Source: Bradyrhizobium sp. Ec3.3 (GTDB taxonomy: Bacteria > Pseudomonadota > Alphaproteobacteria > Rhizobiales > Xanthobacteraceae). Taken from it: a stretch of DNA of 64,000 bases. The notes below the pieces were generated by a model. It did not search any database. It saw only the letters and a list, made by a program, of their open reading frames with translations, and was not told the DNA's origin. A program made the position numbers and the translations under genes. The DNA is taken from NCBI RefSeq assembly GCF_000472925.1, contig NZ_AXAS01000006.1, positions 124,001-188,000 of the forward strand, read 5' to 3'. Of this stretch, positions 9,947-19,610 are shown one piece after another. The first letter of the stretch is position 1; every line of letters begins with the position of its first letter.

Positions 9947-11602
9947 ATGTACGCTTACGATGAAATCGACCGCACGCTGGTCAACGAGCGGGTCTCGGAA
10001 TTTCGCGACCAGGTGAAGCGCCGCCTCTCAGGCGAGCTCACCGAGGACGAGTTCAAGATCCTGCGCCTGCAGAACGGCGTCTATCTGCAACTGCACGCCT
10101 ACATGTTCCGCGTCGCGATCCCCTACGGGACGCTGTCGTCGGAACAATTGCGCCGCCTCGCGCACATCGCGCGTCGCTACGACCGCGGCTATGGCCACTT
10201 CACCACGCGGCAGAACATCCAGTTCAACTGGATCAAGCTCGCCGAATTGCCGGATGCGCTCGCCGATCTCGCCGAAGTCGGCATCCATGCGATGCAGACC
10301 TCCGGCAACAACATGCGCAACGTCACCTCGGACCAGTGGGCCGGCGTCGCGCCGGGCGAGATCGAGGATCCGCGGATCTGGTCGGAGCTGCTCCGCCAGC
10401 ACACCACGCTGCATCCGGAGTTCTCGTTCCTGCCGCGCAAATTCAAGATCGCGATCACCGCGTCCGATCACGACCGCGCCGCGATCAAGATCCACGACAT
10501 CGGCCTGCGCCTCGTCAAGAACGAGAAGGGCGAGACCGGATTCGAGGTGCTGGTCGGCGGCGGGCTCGGCCGCACGCCGTTCATCGCCAAGACCATCAAG
10601 CATTTCGTTCATGGCCGCGACATCCTGAGCTATGTCGAGGCGATCTTGCGCGTCTACAACCAGTACGGCCGCCGCGACAACATCTACAAGGCACGTATCA
10701 AGATTCTTGTGCACGAGCTCGGCATCGAGAAGTTTTCGCGCGAGGTCGAGGACGAGTGGCAGCACATCCGCAACTCCTCGCTCCAGATCGACGACAGCGT
10801 GATCGAGGACATCCGCTCGCGCTTCACCTATCCGGCTTACGAGAAGCTGCCGCATATGCCGGACGAGCTCCGCCAGGCCGCGGCCGATCCGGAGTTCGAG
10901 GCGTGGCGGAAGAACTCGGTGGCTCCGCACAAGGTCCAGGGCTACTCGATCGTCACGATCTCGCTGAAGCCGACCGGCGGACCTCCGGGCGATGCCACGG
11001 CCGAGCAGATGGACGCGCTCGCCGACCTTGCCGAGAAATACTCGTTCGGCGAGATCCGCGTCGGCCATGAGCAGAACCTGGCGCTGCCGCATGTCGCCAA
11101 GCGCGATCTGCCGGCCCTGTGGAAGGCGCTCGACAAGCTCGGGCTGGCCACGCCGAACGTCAACCTGATCACCGACATCATCGCCTGCCCGGGCCTGGAT
11201 TATTGCTCGCTGGCGAACGCGCGCTCGATCCCGATCGCGCAGGAACTGACGCGCCGCTTTGCCAATCACGAGCTCGCCAACCTGATCGGCCGGCTGCACA
11301 TCAACATCTCCGGCTGCATCAATGCCTGCGGCCATCACCATGTCGGTCATATCGGTATTCTCGGCGTCGAGAAGAACGGCGAGGAGGTCTACCAGATCAC
11401 CATCGGCGGCCGCGCCGACGAGAGTGCGGCGCTCGGGACCCTGATCGGGCCCGGCGTGAAGTTCGACGAGGTCGCCGACGTCATCGAGGATGTCGTCGAG
11501 GCCTATCTGGCGCTGCGTGAGCGGCCGGAAGAACTCTTTATCGATACCGTGAAGCGCCTCGGCGTCGAACCATTCAAGGAGCGGGTTTATGCCACTCGTT
11601 AA
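9947..11602 (+). CDS. cysI: Assimilatory sulfite reductase, siroheme/4Fe-4S subunit
   Basis: Reduces sulfite to sulfide with six electrons. The protein has 551 residues in the nitrite/sulfite reductase fold with two ferredoxin-like repeats. The siroheme/4Fe-4S site is complete: CPGLDYC followed later by SGCINACGHH, the C-X5-C ... C-X3-C pattern. An internal GGGLGRTPF segment is also typical. No flavoprotein subunit (CysJ) is encoded nearby, so electrons probably come from ferredoxin or another carrier. The last 14 bases overlap the next gene. A nitrite reductase role is unlikely given the flanking sulfur genes. Confidence 0.95.
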   Translation: MYAYDEIDRTLVNERVSEFRDQVKRRLSGELTEDEFKILRLQNGVYLQLHAYMFRVAIPYGTLSSEQLRRLAHIARRYDRGYGHFTTRQNIQFNWIKLAELPDALADLAEVGIHAMQTSGNNMRNVTSDQWAGVAPGEIEDPRIWSELLRQHTTLHPEFSFLPRKFKIAITASDHDRAAIKIHDIGLRLVKNEKGETGFEVLVGGGLGRTPFIAKTIKHFVHGRDILSYVEAILRVYNQYGRRDNIYKARIKILVHELGIEKFSREVEDEWQHIRNSSLQIDDSVIEDIRSRFTYPAYEKLPHMPDELRQAAADPEFEAWRKNSVAPHKVQGYSIVTISLKPTGGPPGDATAEQMDALADLAEKYSFGEIRVGHEQNLALPHVAKRDLPALWKALDKLGLATPNVNLITDIIACPGLDYCSLANARSIPIAQELTRRFANHELANLIGRLHINISGCINACGHHHVGHIGILGVEKNGEEVYQITIGGRADESAALGTLIGPGVKFDEVADVIEDVVEAYLALRERPEELFIDTVKRLGVEPFKERVYATR

Positions 11603-12104
11603 GGGCGGAAAGATCGTCGAGGATAGTTTCGTCAAGCTCGACGTCGATGCGCCGCTGCCCGCCGCCGGCGATATCCTGGTACCTGGCGATCGCTTCCTGA
11701 AGGATGCGGCCGCCTTGCTCGCGCGTCCCGGCAAGGTCGGCGTGATCTGGCCGAACAACCGCGACATCGACGAGCTGGTGCCGTATCTCGGCAAGCTTGC
11801 CGCGGTCGCGCTGGTCTTCCCGACCTTCCGTGACGGTCGCGCCTACAGCCAGTCGCGGCTGCTGCGCGAACGCCACGACTATCGCGGCGAGCTGCGCGCA
11901 ACGGGCCAAGTGCTGCGTGACCAGTTCGTGTTCATGCTGCGTGCCGGCTTCGATAGCTTCGAGGTGAAGAAGCAGGCCGATGCGGAAGCCTTTACGCAGA
12001 CCGTGAAGCGCTATTCGGTGTTTTACCAGCCGACCGGCGATGGCCGCATCACGGCGCTGCATCGGCGCATGCAACTGCGCCATTCGGAAGGTGTCGGCAC
12101 ATGA
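11589..12104 (+). CDS. DUF934 protein of the sulfite reductase operon
   Basis: A 171-residue soluble protein of the DUF934 family, a constant partner of cysI in alpha- and betaproteobacteria whose biochemical role is not settled. No cysteines, no membrane segment. The segment VFPTFRDGRAYSQSRLLRER is characteristic. It starts 14 bases inside cysI and ends with a four-base overlap with cysH, so it is translated in step with both. I infer an accessory role in sulfite reduction. Confidence 0.9.
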   Translation: MPLVKGGKIVEDSFVKLDVDAPLPAAGDILVPGDRFLKDAAALLARPGKVGVIWPNNRDIDELVPYLGKLAAVALVFPTFRDGRAYSQSRLLRERHDYRGELRATGQVLRDQFVFMLRAGFDSFEVKKQADAEAFTQTVKRYSVFYQPTGDGRITALHRRMQLRHSEGVGT

Positions 12105-12832
12105 GCGCGATCGCGCCTCAGGAATCATTGCCATCCGCGCCGGCGCTGCCGTCCACCGACGAACTGGATCGCGCGTTGCGCGATGCCTCGCCGGGGGAGG
12201 TCGTTGCTGCGGCATTGAAGGTCGTCGGCCGCGAACAATTGGCGGTCGTGTCGTCGTTCGGCACTGAGTCGGCGGCACTGCTCAAGGTGGTGGCCGACGT
12301 CGATCCGGCGATCCCGGTGGTCTTCCTCGATACCGGCTGGCTGTTCGAGGAGACGCTCGCCTATCGCGATACATTGATCGCAGCGCTCGGCCTGAAGGAT
12401 GTGCGCTCGATCACGCCTCTCGAGGAAACGTTGACGCGCGAAGATCCCGACCGCGATCTCTGGTTCTCCAATCCCGACGCCTGCTGCCGGATCCGCAAAG
12501 TCGAGCCGCTGGCGCGGGCACTAAAACCGTTCGCCGCATGGATCAACGGCCGCAAGCGTTTTCAGGGCGGCGAGCGTGCCGAGATTGCGGTCGTCGAGGA
12601 TGACGGCGCGCGGTTGAAGTTCAATCCGTTCGCCAATGTCTCGCGTGACGACATCAAGGCGATCTTCGCGCGTGCCAAATTGCCGCAGCACCCGCTTCAG
12701 GCCTCAGGTTTCCTGTCGGTTGGGTGTATGCCTTGCACCAGCCGCGCCGCCGAAGGCGAGGACGAGCGGGCGGGTCGTTGGCGCGGTCGCGCCAAGACAG
12801 AATGCGGCATCCACACGATGAAGATTTCGTAG
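12101..12832 (+). CDS. cysH: Adenylylsulfate (APS) reductase, 4Fe-4S type
   Basis: Reduces activated sulfate to sulfite. It has 243 residues, with the nucleotide-binding SSFGTES segment and FLDTGWLFEET. The catalytic tail ECGIH is at the C-terminus. Two cysteine pairs, ACCRIRK and GCMPC, are the signature of the iron-sulfur form that prefers APS over PAPS. This implies that the APS kinase domain of CysNC is not needed for assimilation here. It overlaps DUF934 by four bases and ends the first block of the operon; 112 bases separate it from the sulfate-binding protein gene. Confidence 0.94.
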   Translation: MSAIAPQESLPSAPALPSTDELDRALRDASPGEVVAAALKVVGREQLAVVSSFGTESAALLKVVADVDPAIPVVFLDTGWLFEETLAYRDTLIAALGLKDVRSITPLEETLTREDPDRDLWFSNPDACCRIRKVEPLARALKPFAAWINGRKRFQGGERAEIAVVEDDGARLKFNPFANVSRDDIKAIFARAKLPQHPLQASGFLSVGCMPCTSRAAEGEDERAGRWRGRAKTECGIHTMKIS

Positions 12833-12944
12833 CACAGCCGCGCTACGTCGCCGCAAACAAGAAAATCCGGTTCCGTTGACTTAAGAGCATTTCGACCCGA
12901 GTTATGCCCGCATGCCATCGATGACGCCGATGTCGTCGAGGTAA

Positions 12945-13946
12945 ATGGAGATGGATATGATCCGCCGTATCGTTCCGCTCGCGGCAGGCCTCCTCTGGGC
13001 AAGCTCGGCTTTCGCTGCTGACATCAACCTCTTGAACGTGTCGTATGATCCGACGCGTGAGCTCTATGTCGAATTCAACAAGGCGTTTGCGACCGCCTAT
13101 CAGAAGGAGACCGGCAAGAGCGTCGAGATCAAGCAGTCGCATGGCGGCAGCGGATCGCAGGCGCGCGCGGTGATCGACGGACTGCAGGCCGACGTGGTGA
13201 CGCTCGCGCTCGCCTACGACATCGACGCGATCGCGGCCAAGGGGCTCACCGCTGCCGACTGGCAGAAGCGCCTGCCGCAGAATTCCTCGCCCTATACCTC
13301 GACCATCGTGTTCCTGGTGCGCAAGGGCAATCCCAAGGGCATCAAGGACTGGGACGACTTGATCAAGCCAGGCGTTGCCGTGATCACGCCGAACCCGAAG
13401 ACTTCGGGCGGCGCGCGCTGGAACTACCTTGCCGCCTGGGGCGATGCGCAGAAGAAGTACGGCTCCGTCGACAAGACCAAGGAGTTCATCGGCAAGCTTT
13501 ACCAGCAGGTGCCGGTGCTCGACACCGGCGCCCGCGGCTCGACTGTGACTTTCGTGGAGCGCGGCGTTGGCGACGTGCTGCTCGCCTGGGAGAACGAGGC
13601 GTACCTGGCCCTGAAGGAATTCGGCCCTGAGAAGTTCGAGATCGTGGCACCGCCGCTCTCGATCCTCGCCGAGCCGCCTGTCACGATTGTCGACAAGGTT
13701 GCCGACAAGAAGGGCACGCGCAGCGTGGCCGATGCCTATCTGCAATATTGGTATACCAAGGAAGGTCAGGAAATCGCCGCTCGCAATTTCTATCGTCCGC
13801 GCGATTCCGAAGTCGCGAAGAAATACGAGAATTCTTTCGCAAAAGTCGAGCTGTTCACGATCGACGACGTTTTCGGCGGGTGGACCAAGGCGCAGAAGGA
13901 ACATTTCGCCGATGGCGGCGTCTTCGATCAGATCTACAAGAACTGA
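12945..13946 (+). CDS. sbp: Periplasmic sulfate-binding protein
   Basis: Solute receptor of the sulfate ABC importer encoded by the next three genes. It has about 333 residues with an N-terminal signal peptide (hydrophobic core [13 protein letters not shown], cleavage after AFA). Typical Sbp/CysP segments are [27 protein letters not shown] and [19 protein letters not shown]. Three in-frame ATGs lie within 13 bases; the third (12957), preceded by GGAG, gives the cleanest signal peptide and may be the true start. The gap before it holds a possible TTGACT -35 element (12876-12881) but no clear -10, so a separate promoter is unproven. Confidence 0.94.
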   Translation: MEMDMIRRIVPLAAGLLWASSAFAADINLLNVSYDPTRELYVEFNKAFATAYQKETGKSVEIKQSHGGSGSQARAVIDGLQADVVTLALAYDIDAIAAKGLTAADWQKRLPQNSSPYTSTIVFLVRKGNPKGIKDWDDLIKPGVAVITPNPKTSGGARWNYLAAWGDAQKKYGSVDKTKEFIGKLYQQVPVLDTGARGSTVTFVERGVGDVLLAWENEAYLALKEFGPEKFEIVAPPLSILAEPPVTIVDKVADKKGTRSVADAYLQYWYTKEGQEIAARNFYRPRDSEVAKKYENSFAKVELFTIDDVFGGWTKAQKEHFADGGVFDQIYKN

Positions 13947-13962
13947 TCGGGCGCTGTCGCAG

Positions 13963-14062
13963 AGCATGATCCGGAAAAGTGTGAAGCGGTTTTCCGGAAA
14001 GATCATGCTCAAACAACAACCTAAAGCGCGATGATGATTCATTCCAATCTCATCGCGCTTTA
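13963..14062. repeat. Double-hairpin intergenic repeat (family C)
   Basis: Two hairpins in tandem. The first pairs AGCATGATCCGGAAAA (from 13963) with a near-complement ending at 14009. The second pairs TAAAGCGCGATGA (14022-14034) perfectly with TCATCGCGCTTTA (14050-14062). I recognise this unit as a very common intergenic element of Bradyrhizobium and relatives. It sits inside the sulfate transporter operon, between sbp and cysT, where it could trim or stabilise mRNA so that the binding protein is made in excess over the permease. Confidence 0.8.
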
Positions 14063-14084
14063 GGAGGCTTTAGCAGGGGGCCTG

Positions 14085-14921
14085 GTGAGCGCAATCGCAA
14101 CACGACGACGGACATTGCCGGGCTTCGGTCTCACGATGGGACTGACGCTGTCCTGGCTGTCGATCATCATCCTGATTCCGCTCGCAGGCCTCTTCCTGCG
14201 CACGCTCGAGCTCAGCCCCGAGCAGTTCTGGGCCATTCTCTCCAGCCGCCGGACCCTGAACGCGTTGCGCGTCTCCTTCGGGCTCGCCTTCGCTGCGGCC
14301 TGCGTCAATCTCGTGATGGGCAGCATCATCGTCTGGGCGCTGGTGCGCTATCGCTTCCCCGGCCGGCGGCTGTTCGATGCCATCGTCGACGTGCCCTTTG
14401 CACTGCCGACCGCGGTCGCCGGCGTTGCGCTGACCTCGCTGTTTGCGGAGAAGGGCTGGCTGGGTGCGCCGCTCGCGGCGCTGGGCATCAAGGTGGCGTT
14501 CACGCCGCTCGGCATCTTCATTGCGATGATCTTCATCGGCATCCCCTTCGTGGTGCGCACCGTGCAGCCGGTGCTGCAGGACCTCGATCCCGAGATCGAG
14601 GAGGCCGCCGGCAGTCTGGGGGCAAGCCGCTGGCAGACCATCATCCGCGTGATCCTGCCCTCGCTCGGGCCGGCGCTGCTGACGGGCCTGGCGCTCGCCT
14701 TCGCGCGCGCCGTCGGTGAGTACGGCTCGGTGATCTTCATCGCCGGCAATCTGCCGAACGTCTCGGAGATCGCGCCGCTCCTCATTGTGATCCGGCTCTC
14801 CGAGTTCCGCTATGCCGATGCGACCGCAATTGCGGTCGTCATGCTCATCGTGTCCTTCGTCATCATCTTCGCCGTCAACCGGTTACAGCGCTGGGCGCAG
14901 GACCGGATTCCGGTGCATTGA
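14085..14921 (+). CDS. cysT: Sulfate ABC transporter permease CysT
   Basis: Inner-membrane permease of 278 residues with about six hydrophobic helices and the binding-protein-dependent permease loop near [19 protein letters not shown], which docks on CysA. It starts with GTG, supported by a preceding AGCAGGGGG ribosome-binding site. The gene lies between the family C repeat and cysW, 11 bases upstream of the latter. It forms a heterodimeric channel with CysW. Confidence 0.95.
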   Translation: MSAIATRRRTLPGFGLTMGLTLSWLSIIILIPLAGLFLRTLELSPEQFWAILSSRRTLNALRVSFGLAFAAACVNLVMGSIIVWALVRYRFPGRRLFDAIVDVPFALPTAVAGVALTSLFAEKGWLGAPLAALGIKVAFTPLGIFIAMIFIGIPFVVRTVQPVLQDLDPEIEEAAGSLGASRWQTIIRVILPSLGPALLTGLALAFARAVGEYGSVIFIAGNLPNVSEIAPLLIVIRLSEFRYADATAIAVVMLIVSFVIIFAVNRLQRWAQDRIPVH

Positions 14922-14932
14922 GGGCTGATACG

Positions 14933-15844
14933 ATGACGATGCAGATTGCAGATTCAGTTTCGCTCTCCACGCCCGACGCGAAGGCGCGCCTGCATGCGGT
15001 CGCCGCGCGCGAAAACCTTCGTACCGAGCCGAAGGCGGTGCGCATCGCGATCATTTCCGTCGCGGTCCTCTTTCTCACCGTCTTCGTCGTGCTGCCGCTG
15101 GTCGTCGTGTTCGCGCGGGCTTTCTCCAAGGGCATCATGGCCTATCTTGCCGCGCTGTCGGAGCCGGAGGCGCTGGCCGCGATCCGGCTGACGCTGCTGG
15201 TGGCGGCGATTTCGGTCGGCCTCAATCTCGTGTTCGGTCTGGTCGCGGCCTGGGCGATCGCCAAGTTCGAGTTCAGGGGCAAGACCTTCCTGATCACGCT
15301 GATCGACCTGCCGTTCTCGGTCAGTCCCGTGATCTCGGGTCTCGTCTTCGTGCTCCTGTTCGGCGCGCAGGGCTATTTCGGCGGCTGGCTGCGTGACCAC
15401 AACATCCAGATCCTGTTCGCGGTGCCCGGCATCGCACTTGCGACCACCTTCGTGACTTTCCCGTTCGTTGCGCGCGCGCTGATCCCCTTGATGCAGGAGC
15501 AGGGCACGCAGGAGGAGGAGGCTGCGATCTCGCTCGGCGCCTCGGGCCTGCAAACGTTTTTCCGCGTCACCCTGCCGAACATCAAATGGGGCGTGCTCTA
15601 TGGCGTGCTGCTCTGCAATGCGCGCGCGATGGGCGAGTTCGGCGCGGTCTCCGTCGTCTCCGGCCATATCCGCGGTGAGACCAACACCATGCCGCTCTTG
15701 GTCGAGATTCTCTACAACGAATACCAGTTCGTTGCCGCGTTCGCGATCGCCTCGCTGCTCGCGATGCTGGCGCTGATCACCCTGATCGCCAAAACCATTC
15801 TCGAACGTCAGCTGGACGAAGGACACGACGCCCGTGACCATTGA
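14933..15844 (+). CDS. cysW: Sulfate ABC transporter permease CysW
   Basis: Second permease subunit, 303 residues, with the coupling-loop segment [19 protein letters not shown] and [18 protein letters not shown] typical of CysW. The open frame starts with TTG 15 bases earlier, overlapping cysT, but the ATG at 14933 with the GAGGG element upstream is preferred. The 3' end overlaps cysA by 11 bases. Confidence 0.95.
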   Translation: MTMQIADSVSLSTPDAKARLHAVAARENLRTEPKAVRIAIISVAVLFLTVFVVLPLVVVFARAFSKGIMAYLAALSEPEALAAIRLTLLVAAISVGLNLVFGLVAAWAIAKFEFRGKTFLITLIDLPFSVSPVISGLVFVLLFGAQGYFGGWLRDHNIQILFAVPGIALATTFVTFPFVARALIPLMQEQGTQEEEAAISLGASGLQTFFRVTLPNIKWGVLYGVLLCNARAMGEFGAVSVVSGHIRGETNTMPLLVEILYNEYQFVAAFAIASLLAMLALITLIAKTILERQLDEGHDARDH

Positions 15845-16868
15845 AGTCAGGAATCTCGTCAAGAAATTCGGGAGCTTTGCCGCGCTCGACGGCGTCGACC
15901 TCAAGGTCGACAATGGCGAGTTGCTCGCGCTGCTCGGGCCGTCCGGTTCCGGCAAGACGACGCTGCTTCGGATCATCGCGGGCCTCGACTGGCCCGACTC
16001 CGGCGAAGTCTCCTTCAATGGCGAGGACGCGCTGGCGCGGGGTGCGCGCGAGCGTCATGTCGGTTTCGTGTTCCAGCACTACGCGCTGTTCCGCCACATG
16101 ACGGTGTTCGAGAACGTCGCCTTCGGCCTGCGCGTGCAGCCGCGTGCGGTTCGGAAGGATGAGGCCGCCATCCGCGCGCGCGTAAAAGAGCTGCTCGATC
16201 TCGTGCAGCTCGACTGGCTCGCCGACCGTTATCCGAGCCAGCTTTCGGGCGGCCAGCGCCAGCGTATTGCGCTGGCGCGTGCGCTCGCGATCGAGCCGCG
16301 CATCCTGTTGCTCGACGAGCCCTTCGGTGCGCTGGATGCGAAGGTGCGCAAGGAGCTGCGCAAATGGCTGCGCTCGCTGCACCATGAGATCAACGTCACC
16401 TCGATCTTCGTCACGCACGACCAGGAGGAGGCGCTCGAAGTCGCCAACCGCGTCGTTGTGATGGACAAGGGCAGGATTGAGCAGATCGGCTCGCCCGATG
16501 ATGTCTACGACAATCCGGCCACCGCCTTCGTCCATGGTTTCATCGGCGAGTCCATCGTGCTGCCGGTCGAGGTGACGGGCGGCGCGGTACGGCTCGGCGA
16601 GCGCCAGCTCAACCTGACAGCCGGAGCGACGGCGTCTGGCGCGTCAAGGCTGTTCGTGCGGCGACACGACATGCTGGTCGGGCCGCCCGGATCGGGCGCC
16701 TTCGACGGCGCCGTGCAGCATGTGCGAAATTTTGGTCCCGTTCAGCGGGCCGAGGTTTCCCTGTTCGGTGGCGAGACCATCGAGATCGACGCCCCCCGCG
16801 ACAAGGAACTGCGACAAGGCGACAGGATCGGCCTTGTACCCCGCCGCTACCGGATCTTTGCGGGTTAG
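15834..16868 (+). CDS. cysA: Sulfate ABC transporter ATPase
   Basis: ATP-binding subunit of 344 residues that powers sulfate import. Walker A is GPSGSGKTT, signature LSGGQRQR, Walker [13 protein letters not shown], and the H-loop is in [12 protein letters not shown]. The C-terminal 100 residues form the TOBE-like regulatory part ([14 protein letters not shown]). It starts with GTG inside the end of cysW, a sign of translational coupling. The gene is the last of the sulfur operon and is followed by an intergenic inverted repeat. Confidence 0.95.
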   Translation: MTIEVRNLVKKFGSFAALDGVDLKVDNGELLALLGPSGSGKTTLLRIIAGLDWPDSGEVSFNGEDALARGARERHVGFVFQHYALFRHMTVFENVAFGLRVQPRAVRKDEAAIRARVKELLDLVQLDWLADRYPSQLSGGQRQRIALARALAIEPRILLLDEPFGALDAKVRKELRKWLRSLHHEINVTSIFVTHDQEEALEVANRVVVMDKGRIEQIGSPDDVYDNPATAFVHGFIGESIVLPVEVTGGAVRLGERQLNLTAGATASGASRLFVRRHDMLVGPPGSGAFDGAVQHVRNFGPVQRAEVSLFGGETIEIDAPRDKELRQGDRIGLVPRRYRIFAG

Positions 16869-16875
16869 GAAGCCC

Positions 16876-16961
16876 GTCATTCCTGGGCGTGAGCGCGAAC
16901 CCGGAATCTCGTGCCACAATCTCGAGATTCCGGGTCTGCGCGTCGCACAGCCCGGAATGAC
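16876..16961. repeat. Palindromic intergenic repeat, copy 1 (family D)
   Basis: Outer arms gtcattcc and ggaatgac, inner arms ggaatctcg and cgagattcc, so the whole unit can fold into one long hairpin. Related units lie at 31722-31821 and 38107-38271. It follows cysA and probably marks the operon end. Confidence 0.75.
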
Positions 16962-17043
16962 GTCGGTATAATTCTCTGCAAAATTCACCTTTCAGCCACG
17001 GTTGGTATGCAACAACGGCCCGTCTTTTTGGGGGCCCTGATTC

Positions 17044-17547
17044 ATGCGCGCTGCGGCCGCAATTCTCATCGCTTTGCTTCTCGCCGGCTGCGCGGGCAAC
17101 GAAGCGCCGGTCGAACAGCCGTCGATGTATGCCGACATGGCCGTACCAGGCGCGCGGCTCGATGCGCAGGCAGCCGCCGTGATGATCTCGCAGTACCGCC
17201 AGAACAACAGCCTCGGTACCCTCATCATCGATCCCGACCTGATGAAACTGGCCGAATCCCAGTCCCAGGCGATGGCGGCCGCCAACAAGATGGACCACGA
17301 CGTCCGCGCGCCGCTCGCCAAGCGGCTCGCCGCCGGCGGCTATCCGGCGACCGTCGCGGTCGAGAACATCTCGGCCGGCTATCATACGCTGGCGGAAGCA
17401 TTTTCCGGCTGGCGCGACTCGCCCCCGCACCGGGCCAACATGCTCAAGAGCGGTGTCACAAAATTGGGCATAGCGGCGAGCTATGCTCCGAACACCAAAT
17501 ACAAGGTGTTCTGGACGATGATTCTGGCATCTACCGAGCCCCGATAA
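17044..17547 (+). CDS. CAP-domain (SCP/PR-1-like) lipoprotein
   Basis: A 167-residue protein with a type II signal peptide ending in the lipobox LAGC (residues about 13-16), so it should be lipid-anchored. The rest is a CAP domain: ESQSQAMAAANKMDHD supplies the conserved HD pair, and AENISAGY-like VENISAGYHTLAEAFSGW and SPPHRANML are family hallmarks. Bacterial CAP proteins are extracytoplasmic and mostly of unknown function. It stands alone, just after the family D repeat. I see no clear regulatory site. Confidence 0.88.
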   Translation: MRAAAAILIALLLAGCAGNEAPVEQPSMYADMAVPGARLDAQAAAVMISQYRQNNSLGTLIIDPDLMKLAESQSQAMAAANKMDHDVRAPLAKRLAAGGYPATVAVENISAGYHTLAEAFSGWRDSPPHRANMLKSGVTKLGIAASYAPNTKYKVFWTMILASTEPR

Positions 17548-17626
17548 GCCAGTCTTGATCCCCAAAACATTGACGCCGCCGTGAACTGGGGTCACGGTGG
17601 GCCGCCCTCATTCCATTGATCCCCTC

Positions 17627-18808
17627 ATGACCGATCATCAAGGCCCGGCATCGAACAGAATCCCCGCCAATGCGCAGCGCGTCCTGGTGCTCCAGGGCGG
17701 TGGTGCGCTGGGCTCCTATCAAGCGGGCGCCTATCAGTCACTGTGCCATTTCGGCTTCGAGCCGGAATGGGTTGCCGGCATCTCGATCGGCGCGGTCAAC
17801 GCCGCCATCATTGCCGGCAATGAGGGCCAGACCCGCGTCAAGCGGCTGAAGGAATTCTGGGAGATGGTGTCGGCGCCGGTGCCGTGGAAGCCGATCGGCA
17901 AGAGCGATCACAGCCGCGAGCTGTTCAACTCCACGAGTGCGGCGCTGATCGCGACCTTCGGCGTGCCCGGATTCTTCATCCCGCGCGTTCCGCCCGCGCC
18001 GCTCTGGCCGCCGGGCCATCCCGAGGCGGAAAGCTATTACGACACCGGACCGCTGAAGAAGACGCTGGAGCGGCTGGTCGATTTCGACCGCATCAACGAT
18101 CTGAAGACGCGCCTGTCGGTCGGCGCGGTCGGCGTCACCTCCGGCAACTTCCGCTACTTCGACAATTACGAGTTCAAGAAGCTCGGCAAGAAGATCGGCC
18201 CTGAGCACATCATGGCGTCCGGCGCGCTGCCGCCAGGCTTTCCCTCCGTCATCATCGAAGGCGAGCATTACTGGGACGGCGGCATCGCATCCAACACGCC
18301 GCTCGACTACGTGCTCGATGCCCAAATCGATCGCGACATGTTGATCTTCCAGGTCGACCTGTTCAGCGCGCGGGGCGAATTGCCGACCTCGCTGCTGGAC
18401 GCCGCCGAGCGCGAGAAGGACATCCGCTATTCCAGCCGCACGCGGATGAACACCGACAAGAACAAGCAGCTGCACAATGCCCGCAGGGCGGTGCGCGACC
18501 TGATCAGCAAATTGCCGGATTATCTGAAGAACGATCCCTCCGTCGAATTCCTCGCCAAGGCGGCGCGTGAAAGTACCGTGACCGTCGTGCACCTGATCTA
18601 CCGCAGCAAGAACTACGAGTCCTCGTCCAAGGACTACGACTTCTCGCATGTCGCCATGGTCGAGCATTGGGAAGCCGGTGTGCGCGACGTGCATCTGTCG
18701 ATGCGCCACAAGGATTGGCTCGAAAAGCCGCAATCCGGCGAGACCATGGTGACTTACGATCTCACAGGGGACGTACCCGTGCCCCCGGCCTCAACCAGGA
18801 GTGAATGA
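17627..18808 (+). CDS. Patatin-like phospholipase
   Basis: Serine hydrolase of the patatin family, 393 residues from MTDHQGP. The oxyanion-hole loop GGGALGSYQAG, nucleophile elbow GISIG and the DGG of the catalytic Asp (YWDGGIAS) are all present, so the enzyme looks active. The C-terminal third (SRTRMNTDKNKQLHNARRA and following) fits the DUF3734 extension. A GTG ten codons earlier is a possible alternative start. The downstream 3-hydroxybutyrate dehydrogenase gene begins one base after the stop, so both form an operon, which hints at lipid or polyhydroxybutyrate turnover. Confidence 0.9.
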   Translation: MTDHQGPASNRIPANAQRVLVLQGGGALGSYQAGAYQSLCHFGFEPEWVAGISIGAVNAAIIAGNEGQTRVKRLKEFWEMVSAPVPWKPIGKSDHSRELFNSTSAALIATFGVPGFFIPRVPPAPLWPPGHPEAESYYDTGPLKKTLERLVDFDRINDLKTRLSVGAVGVTSGNFRYFDNYEFKKLGKKIGPEHIMASGALPPGFPSVIIEGEHYWDGGIASNTPLDYVLDAQIDRDMLIFQVDLFSARGELPTSLLDAAEREKDIRYSSRTRMNTDKNKQLHNARRAVRDLISKLPDYLKNDPSVEFLAKAARESTVTVVHLIYRSKNYESSSKDYDFSHVAMVEHWEAGVRDVHLSMRHKDWLEKPQSGETMVTYDLTGDVPVPPASTRSE

Positions 18809-18809
18809 T

Positions 18810-19598
18810 ATGGGTAGCTTGTCAGGCAAGAACGCTGTCGTGACCGGATCGACCAGCGGCATCGGGCTCGCTTATGCGCGTGCCTTTGCTGGCGCCGGCG
18901 CCAACGTCGTCATCAATGGTTTCGGCTCGCCCGAGGATATCGAGAAGGAGCGTGCCAAGATCGAGTCCGATTTCAAGGTGAAGGCGATCTATTCGCCCGC
19001 CGACATGACCAAGCCTGCCGAGATCGCCGAGATGATCGCGCTCGGCGACAAGACCTTCGGCTCGGTCGACGTCCTCGTCAACAATGCCGGCATCCAGTTC
19101 GTCTCGCCGATCGAGGAATTCCCGCTCGAGAAGTGGGACCAGATCATCGCGATCAACCTGTCTTCGGCTTTCCATGCCATCCGCGCCGCGGTGCCCGGCA
19201 TGAAGAAGAAGGGCTGGGGCCGTATCATCAACACGGCGTCGGCGCATTCGCTGGTCGCTTCGCCCTTCAAGTCGGCCTACGTCTCGGCCAAGCACGGCAT
19301 CGCCGGCCTCACCAAGACCGTGGCGCTCGAAGTTGCGACCCACAAGATCACCTGCAACTGCATCAGCCCCGGCTACGTCTGGACGCCGCTGGTCGAGAAG
19401 CAGATTCCGGACACGATGAAGGCGCGCAATCTGACGCGCGAGCAGGTCATCCACGACGTTCTGCTCGATGCGCAGCCGACGAAAGAGTTCGTCACCTCCG
19501 AGCAGGTGGCGGCGCTGGCGCTGTTCCTGTGCAGCGACGATGCCGCGCAGATCACCGGCACCAACCTCTCGATCGACGGCGGCTGGACGGCGGAGTAA
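18810..19598 (+). CDS. bdhA: 3-hydroxybutyrate dehydrogenase (SDR family)
   Basis: Short-chain dehydrogenase of 262 residues that oxidises 3-hydroxybutyrate to acetoacetate, a step in polyhydroxybutyrate breakdown. The cofactor motif TGSTSGIG, NNAG and the YVSAKHG active site are visible, and the GYVWTPLVEKQIPDTMKARN segment is characteristic of bacterial D-3-hydroxybutyrate dehydrogenases. The ATG at 18810 follows AGGAG by seven bases; a GTG three codons earlier is less likely. It is coupled to the patatin gene upstream. Confidence 0.9.
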   Translation: MGSLSGKNAVVTGSTSGIGLAYARAFAGAGANVVINGFGSPEDIEKERAKIESDFKVKAIYSPADMTKPAEIAEMIALGDKTFGSVDVLVNNAGIQFVSPIEEFPLEKWDQIIAINLSSAFHAIRAAVPGMKKKGWGRIINTASAHSLVASPFKSAYVSAKHGIAGLTKTVALEVATHKITCNCISPGYVWTPLVEKQIPDTMKARNLTREQVIHDVLLDAQPTKEFVTSEQVAALALFLCSDDAAQITGTNLSIDGGWTAE

Positions 19599-19610
19599 AT
19601 CCACTCTCTG

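Noticed and set aside
10028..11794. A 588-codon open frame opposite cysI
   Set aside because: Antisense shadow; the sense strand encodes an unmistakable sulfite reductase.
12843..14042. A 399-codon open frame opposite sbp
   Set aside because: Antisense shadow of the sulfate-binding protein; no recognisable motif.
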